The notes under the pieces are model-generated. The model saw nothing but the letters and a program-made list of their open reading frames with translations. It was not told the origin of the DNA and did not search any database. A program made the translations under genes and the position numbers. Source: an uncultured Clostridia bacterium (GTDB taxonomy: Bacteria > Bacillota > Clostridia > Christensenellales > UBA3700). Taken from it: a stretch of 25,278 nt of DNA. The stretch covers positions 1-25,278 of the forward strand of contig CAMWPK010000006.1 of NCBI GenBank assembly GCA_947176115.1, read 5' to 3'. Below, one piece after another: positions 20,432 to 25,278 of the stretch. Positions within the stretch are counted from its first letter, which is position 1; every line of letters begins with the position of its first letter.

Positions 20432-22162
20432 TTACTTGCAGAACTTAGTTACTAATTTGTCGTTAAGCGCTTTAAGCGCCACTACGTCAACTTTGACTAT
20501 TTGACGGTCGTAAGTAACTATGCCGTTGACTTCGCTCTGTACGTCGCTTACTTGCGTATAAATCGTCGCGCACAGTCCCTGTTTTTTTGCCGGGATGATC
20601 TCATTTTTCCAAAGTTTGCAAATAGCGTTATCAAGAGATTTTTGGTCTTTATACATTGCGTATCCGAATGCTTTGTCAACAAAGGTATGTCCCTTGACTT
20701 TTAATGCGTATCCGCCGTATTCGCTCAATACAACTGGGCGCTTTTCTCTGCGTGGCATTTTGAATTTCACAAAATATTTGTGTATGCTACGGATATCTCC
20801 GCCTTGGTCGCTCCAACCGCTTGCGTGGTCTATAAGTCTTGAGCTGTCAAGTTCCTTTAAGTATTCGCATACTTCAAGCGCGTCGAATTGTCCCCAGCCT
20901 TCGTTAAAGGGCGTCCATAAGGCAATACAAGGACAGTTGTAAAGCTGTTTGACTACCTCGTCCATTTCCTTATAATACAGTTCTTTGCCGATTTTATCCT
21001 TGCGAGCGTAAAAGCCGTAATTGTCGTCTTTAATATTTATACCGATATTTGGCAGAAGGAGAATTGCCAACTTGTTGTAATCGCCTCCGCCGTTGACGAA
21101 GTCTTGCCATACTATCATGCCCAATCTGTCGCAGTGATAATACCACCTCATAGGCTCAATTTTGATATGTTTACGGAGCGTATTAAAACCGCAATCCTTG
21201 GCAAGTTGAATATCGTATATCAAAGCCTCGTCGCTAGGCGCGGTGTAAAGTCCGTCCGACCAATATCCTTGGTCGAGCATGCCCGTCATAAAACAAGGCT
21301 TATTGTTGAGCATAAAACACGGCTTGCCGTCTGCGCGTTTGCCAATGGAGAACTTACGCATTGCGAAATAACTTGTTACTTTATCATTTTCGCATACGAC
21401 GTCAAAATAATATAGGTACGGGTCGTCGGGCGACCACTCGCGCGGATTTTCTATAGGTACGTCTGCTTCGCCGTTTTGCGTAGCGTAAGTTTTTCCTTGC
21501 AAAATTATCTTTGCTTCACTAGTGACGTTGGCGTTGACTTTGATATTTACTAAGGAGTTATCGAGGTCTGGGGTGATTTTAAGCGATTTAATATATATCT
21601 GCGGAACGTATTCTATCCATACGCTCTGCCAAATTCCCGACGTAGGAGTATACCAAATTCCGCCGTGCTTTATTTTTTGTTTGCCTCGGCTTATAGGCAT
21701 ACTGTCAGATGGGTCTACTACCAGAACGTCAAGTACGTTGCGCTCTTGCATATACTCGCTTATATCTATTTCAAATGCCGTATATCCGCCTATATGAGCG
21801 CCTACAAGATGCCCATTGAGAAATACCTTGCACTCATAGTCTACTGCGCCAAAGTGCAGTATTGCCAATCCTTCTTTTTCATGTCTTGCAAATTCAAGGC
21901 GGTAAATGAGAACTTCGTCAGGTTGAAGAAAGCCGTCTGTCAAGCGAGAATTATCTACACCGGAAAGCATACTTTCGGGGGGAAACGGTACTTTAATTAT
22001 TCCGTCAAAGTCGCCGTCTATAGCAGTATCTAAATTGCCTTTTTTAATCTTATATTGCCAATCGCCGTCAAGCGAGTGATAACTTTGACGTCGCATCTGC
22101 GGGCGAGGATACGCGCTCGTATCAATTTTATCCGACCAAGGAGTCTTCAAGTTATTTGTCAT
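20432..22162 (-). CDS. Glycoside hydrolase family 2 protein
   Basis: 576-residue retaining glycosidase with the family 2 order: sugar-binding jelly-roll domain (about 20-190, with HFGAVDYECKVFLNGHLVGAHIGGYTAF and GGIWYTPTSGIWQSVW), immunoglobulin-like domain (about 190-275), then the TIM barrel (about 280-576). The acid/base is Glu421 in TPFNEGWGQ and the nucleophile Glu481 in VLSEYGGY. There is no signal peptide, so it works on imported oligosaccharides. Substrate may be a beta-galactoside, glucuronide or mannoside; the barrel motifs do not settle it. It is compact compared with LacZ-type enzymes. ATG 22162 follows AGAGG by 5 nt; GTG 22168 is also in frame. Confidence 0.92.
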   Translation of the reverse strand: MTNNLKTPWSDKIDTSAYPRPQMRRQSYHSLDGDWQYKIKKGNLDTAIDGDFDGIIKVPFPPESMLSGVDNSRLTDGFLQPDEVLIYRLEFARHEKEGLAILHFGAVDYECKVFLNGHLVGAHIGGYTAFEIDISEYMQERNVLDVLVVDPSDSMPISRGKQKIKHGGIWYTPTSGIWQSVWIEYVPQIYIKSLKITPDLDNSLVNIKVNANVTSEAKIILQGKTYATQNGEADVPIENPREWSPDDPYLYYFDVVCENDKVTSYFAMRKFSIGKRADGKPCFMLNNKPCFMTGMLDQGYWSDGLYTAPSDEALIYDIQLAKDCGFNTLRKHIKIEPMRWYYHCDRLGMIVWQDFVNGGGDYNKLAILLLPNIGINIKDDNYGFYARKDKIGKELYYKEMDEVVKQLYNCPCIALWTPFNEGWGQFDALEVCEYLKELDSSRLIDHASGWSDQGGDIRSIHKYFVKFKMPRREKRPVVLSEYGGYALKVKGHTFVDKAFGYAMYKDQKSLDNAICKLWKNEIIPAKKQGLCATIYTQVSDVQSEVNGIVTYDRQIVKVDVVALKALNDKLVTKFCK

Positions 22163-22182
22163 ATTCACCTCTTATCGAAAAT

Positions 22183-22212
22183 ATTATAACATTAACTTGG
22201 ACTTTTTTCCAA
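22183..22212 (-). promoter_or_regulatory. Promoter of the family 2 glycosidase gene
   Basis: On the minus strand: TTGGAA (22207-22212), 18-bp spacer, TATAAT (22183-22188), about 20 bp before the ATG at 22162. A TTGG...CCAA pair (22197-22212) overlaps the -35 box and could be a regulator site. Confidence 0.6.
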
Positions 22213-22263
22213 TATCCTTTGGCAATATTCTATTTTCTATAAATATTTAATTTCACTATTGAT

Positions 22264-24246
22264 TTAGTTGGACTGAACTTCTGCTTGGTATTGTTTTGCT
22301 TGCTCTGTGATTTTCTCAAGATAAGCCGAATCGTGGCGGAAAGTAGGCACAAGTACTTTTAGTTGTTCTATGACGGCATGCTTGTCGTTGGTGAAGCATA
22401 TCTTGCGCATCTTTTCAAGCTCTGCAGTAAAGTTGGGAATATCGATTTGCACTTGATGACCAATGAATATCTTTTCATTGTCCGTCTTTCTAAGTCCCTC
22501 TTCGTCCATTAGCAGTTCTTCATACAGTTTTTCGCCGGGGCGAAGACCGGTAAATACTATATCAATATCGGTATACGGCTTGTATCCCATAAGTTTAATC
22601 AAGTTTTCCGCCAACGAAACAATCTTGACTTGCTTACCCATATCAAGCACGAATATCTCACCGCCATGGGCAAAAGTACCTGCTTGGAGTACTAGGCTGA
22701 CAGCCTCAGGTATCGTCATAAAATATCTTATGATGTCGGGGTGGGTTACCGTAACGGGACCGCCTTTTTCTATCTGCTCTTTGAAGAGAGGAATAACCGA
22801 GCCGTTGCTACCGAGAACGTTGCCGAATCTCACTGCGGCGAACTCTGTCTTAGATCCTTTTTGCGCCATCATTTGCACGATCTCTTCGCAACAACGCTTT
22901 GTCGCGCCCATAACGTTGGTTGGATTTACGGCTTTGTCGGTAGATACCATTATAAACTTCTGAACTTTGTGTTTATCTGCGAGCAGAGCCACGTTGTAAG
23001 TTCCGAAGATATTATTTTTGACAGCTTCTTCGGGAACTGTTTCCATCAATGGCACGTGCTTGTGCGCCGCCGCGTGGAAGATAATCTGCGGACGGAACTC
23101 AGCAAACAACTCGTCCATTTTGTCGTAATCGGTGATAGATACGATTTCCACGTGCAAGTCGTAATCTTTGCCGTAGTTGCGAAGCATTTCTTGTTGGATA
23201 TTATAAGCGCAATTCTCATACACGTCTACGATTACTATACGTCTTGGCTTATATTTTGCTATTTGACGGCAAAGCTCCGAGCCTATAGAACCGCCACCGC
23301 CCGTGACCATTACGACTTTGTCGTAGATATAACTTGCCACTCCGACGTCGTCAAAGGTGATTTGTTGACGGCCTAGCAGGTCAGCGATATTGATATCGCG
23401 CATTTGCTTGGTAATATTGATATTGTCAATCATTTCGCTCATATACGGCAAGACTTTGACTTGACATTTAGTAGCGTTACAATCTATAAGAATACGTTGA
23501 CGCGCTTCGCCACCCAAAGAGGGGATAGCGAATATGATGACATCGATAGCATATTTCTGAACCATTACGTTGATATTCTTCGTATTGTCTACGACCTCTA
23601 TATCATTGATAATTCTCCCGATTTTATCAGGATCGTCGTCAATCATACAAATAGGATCGTATATACTGTCGCCTCTTGAAATCTCTTCAAGTATCGCGCT
23701 TGCAGTATATCCTGCGCCGATAATCATAGTACGCTTACGCTTTACGGTTTCCAGCTTGTCCCTCTGTCTTGCGTATATAAATTCATATATCATTCTGAAT
23801 ATGACTATAGTAGCAGTTGTGAAAAAGCCCAGCATGAAATACGCGGGATAAATAATCTGCTTGTTGCCGTTAGGGGAGTCGATTTTGATAAGATTAGCTA
23901 TTTGATCCAAAAGCGCAAAGAGTATTGTGCCTACGACGCAAGCGCCGACTATACGCAGATAATCTCTTCCTCTTGCATATCGCCATACGACTTTGAATAC
24001 TCTGAATACCAAAAATGACAGGAAGAAAATTATCAGTACCATTGGCAGACAAATAAAAGCGCTTCTCAATATCTGCAAAAGAGGTACGTTTGTAGGAAAA
24101 TAATTTTTTGAAAGCACTCCGGCTTGCGAAAGAACTACCGCTCCCAAATAGCATATGGTAACGGTTAGAAGATCAATTGCCAATATACCCCATTCTCTAA
24201 GGGTACGAATGGAAAAAGATTTTGTCTTTAGTTTAGGACGCGCCAT
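22264..24246 (-). CDS. Membrane-bound nucleotide-sugar 4,6-dehydratase (CapD/FlaA1/PglF type)
   Basis: 660-residue enzyme of surface polysaccharide or glycan synthesis. Four N-terminal membrane helices lie at about 20-43, 60-85, 96-118 and 131-158. A first Rossmann-type domain (CoA_binding_3) begins at KRTMIIGAGYTASAILEE (171). The catalytic extended SDR domain begins at VVMVTGGGGSIGSELCRQI (311), with the signature STDKAVNPTNVMGATKR near 440, where Met replaces the usual Tyr as in UDP-GlcNAc 4,6-dehydratases. The C-terminal RPGEKLYEELL motif is also present. It would make a 4-keto-6-deoxy UDP-sugar at the inner face of the membrane. ATG 24246 has CGGAG upstream and is 2 bp after the galE stop, so the pair is an operon. 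Confidence 0.92.
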   Translation of the reverse strand: MARPKLKTKSFSIRTLREWGILAIDLLTVTICYLGAVVLSQAGVLSKNYFPTNVPLLQILRSAFICLPMVLIIFFLSFLVFRVFKVVWRYARGRDYLRIVGACVVGTILFALLDQIANLIKIDSPNGNKQIIYPAYFMLGFFTTATIVIFRMIYEFIYARQRDKLETVKRKRTMIIGAGYTASAILEEISRGDSIYDPICMIDDDPDKIGRIINDIEVVDNTKNINVMVQKYAIDVIIFAIPSLGGEARQRILIDCNATKCQVKVLPYMSEMIDNINITKQMRDINIADLLGRQQITFDDVGVASYIYDKVVMVTGGGGSIGSELCRQIAKYKPRRIVIVDVYENCAYNIQQEMLRNYGKDYDLHVEIVSITDYDKMDELFAEFRPQIIFHAAAHKHVPLMETVPEEAVKNNIFGTYNVALLADKHKVQKFIMVSTDKAVNPTNVMGATKRCCEEIVQMMAQKGSKTEFAAVRFGNVLGSNGSVIPLFKEQIEKGGPVTVTHPDIIRYFMTIPEAVSLVLQAGTFAHGGEIFVLDMGKQVKIVSLAENLIKLMGYKPYTDIDIVFTGLRPGEKLYEELLMDEEGLRKTDNEKIFIGHQVQIDIPNFTAELEKMRKICFTNDKHAVIEQLKVLVPTFRHDSAYLEKITEQAKQYQAEVQSN

Positions 24247-24248
24247 TT

Positions 24249-25262
24249 TTATTCTCCGTATCCGTTGGGATTTTGGCTTTGCCATCTCCAACTGTCTTCG
24301 CACATATCATTCAAGTCATACTTGCACTCAAAGCCCAATTCTTTCTTAGCAAGCGCAGTAGACGCGTAGCACTCGGCAATATCTCCAGATCTTCTGGGCG
24401 CAATAACGTAAGGCACGGCTCTTCCGCTGGCTTTTTCAAAGGCCTTTACCATATCGAGTACGCTATATCCCTTGCCTGTACCAAGATTATATATTACAAG
24501 TCCGCTTCCGCTCATAAGTTTTTTAAGAGCCAATATATGACCGCGAGCCAAATCGAGTACGTGGATATAATCTCTAACGCCGGTACCGTCGTGCGTGGGG
24601 TAGTCGTCGCCGAATACGCTGAGTTTTTGCAATTTGCCGATAGCCACTTGCGTAATGTAGGGCATAAGGTTGTTGGGAATACCGTTGGGGTCTTCGCCTA
24701 TAAGTCCGCTCTTATGCGCTCCGATAGGATTGAAATATCTAAGCAAGGCAATATTAAAAGAATTGTCGGCTTTATAAATATCTTTGAGTATACCTTCTAT
24801 ATATAACTTTGTAGTTCCGTAAGGATTGGTCGTGGAAAGAGGGAAGTCCTCTGATATGGGCACGCTCTTTGGTTGACCGTACACGGTGGCAGAGGAGGAG
24901 AAAACTAGGTTTTTGCAACCTGCCTCTCTCATTACCTGAATGAGATTTAGAGTACTAATAAGATTGTTTTGATAATACTCAAGCGGTTTATGGCATGATT
25001 CTCCCACCGCTTTAAGACCGGCAAAGTGAATACACGCATCGATTTTTTCCGCTTTGAATACCTCTCGTAGCTTTTCAATATCGCACAAATCGTATTGATA
25101 GAATTTGATTTTCCTGTTGGTGATTTTCTCCAATCTCTCAATTGCAATCTTTTTGCTATTGCAAAGATTATCTACTATTATTGGTTCAAAACCGTTTTCA
25201 ATCAATTCGATAACTGTATGGCTACCTATATATCCGGCGCCTCCGCTAACTAAAATACTCAT
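24249..25262 (-). CDS. galE: UDP-glucose 4-epimerase
   Basis: 337-residue extended SDR that interconverts UDP-glucose and UDP-galactose (or the N-acetyl forms) with tightly bound NAD. The NAD motif GGAGYIGSH is at 7-15, the catalytic set is Ser124 (SSSATVYG), Tyr148 and Lys152 (NPYGTTK), and RYFNPIGAH and the late RRSGDIAECYA are typical of GalE. It is complete: the ATG at 25262 has TAGGAGAT upstream within the window. The 4,6-dehydratase gene follows 2 bp after its stop, tying it to surface glycan synthesis rather than only to galactose use. The promoter is beyond the right edge. Confidence 0.95.
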   Translation of the reverse strand: MSILVSGGAGYIGSHTVIELIENGFEPIIVDNLCNSKKIAIERLEKITNRKIKFYQYDLCDIEKLREVFKAEKIDACIHFAGLKAVGESCHKPLEYYQNNLISTLNLIQVMREAGCKNLVFSSSATVYGQPKSVPISEDFPLSTTNPYGTTKLYIEGILKDIYKADNSFNIALLRYFNPIGAHKSGLIGEDPNGIPNNLMPYITQVAIGKLQKLSVFGDDYPTHDGTGVRDYIHVLDLARGHILALKKLMSGSGLVIYNLGTGKGYSVLDMVKAFEKASGRAVPYVIAPRRSGDIAECYASTALAKKELGFECKYDLNDMCEDSWRWQSQNPNGYGE

Positions 25263-25278
25263 ATTATCTCCTATTAAT

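Noticed and set aside
22741..23376. 211-codon plus-strand open frame inside the dehydratase gene
   Set aside because: Antisense to the conserved catalytic domain and without start signals.

Overview
The window looks like chromosomal DNA of a Bacillota bacterium (Clostridia-like, probably an uncultured gut or environmental lineage). The reasons are strong AGGAGG-type ribosome binding sites, sigma-A promoters with 17-18 bp spacers, hairpin-plus-T-run terminators, and gene content such as a CwlD-type amidase, a PgcA-type phosphosugar mutase, a Firmicute-style SecG and SmpB, and XRE regulators. This placement is an inference from style and content; no rRNA or tRNA gene is present to confirm it. 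Twenty-eight protein genes are supported, nearly all intact; the first is cut by the left edge.

Layout. 1-1567: cell-wall amidase (5' truncated) and a secreted polysaccharide deacetylase. 1568-1918: non-coding and highly structured, with an inverted pair of a dispersed repeat followed by four consecutive hairpins separated by the spacer GTGAAAT. 1919-3215: a small regulatory island of two paralogous genes, each with two HTH domains, divergent from a 94-residue protein whose promoter is framed by a perfect 12-bp inverted repeat. 3261-5446 (minus): a sulfatase and a TauE/SafE-type anion exporter. 5553-6727: a minimal alkylguanine transferase-like protein coupled to an RluA pseudouridine synthase. 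6812-10950: a five-gene run of iron-dependent alcohol dehydrogenase, thiamine pyrophosphokinase, HAD phosphatase, DUF1349 protein and VanW protein, ending in a terminator. 11081-13529: HD-domain hydrolase and phosphoglucomutase/phosphomannomutase. 13736-15012: SDR oxidoreductase convergent with a ferritin-like protein. 15152-16077: secG and smpB. 16150-18377: methionine pair metY-metA. 18458-19654: a two-gene minus-strand operon (zinc ribbon/membrane protein and DUF4177-like protein) divergent from an XRE regulator. 19753-20418: a degenerate nitrilase-superfamily protein. 20432-22162 (minus): family 2 glycosidase. 22264-25262 (minus): galE followed by a membrane-bound nucleotide-sugar dehydratase.

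How they work together. Most of the window is housekeeping and envelope or sugar metabolism. Sulfatase plus exporter, with the family 2 glycosidase elsewhere, fits use of sulfated glycans with disposal of the freed anion. metA carries Glu at position 111, the acetyl-CoA-type residue, which fits its neighbour metY, an O-acetylhomoserine sulfhydrylase. galE and the 4,6-dehydratase fit surface polysaccharide synthesis, as does the phosphosugar mutase. The least explained parts are the structured 1591-1790 region and its relatives at 13623 and 16081, the double-HTH regulator pair with its palindromic promoter, and the 18458-19654 regulator/membrane cassette.
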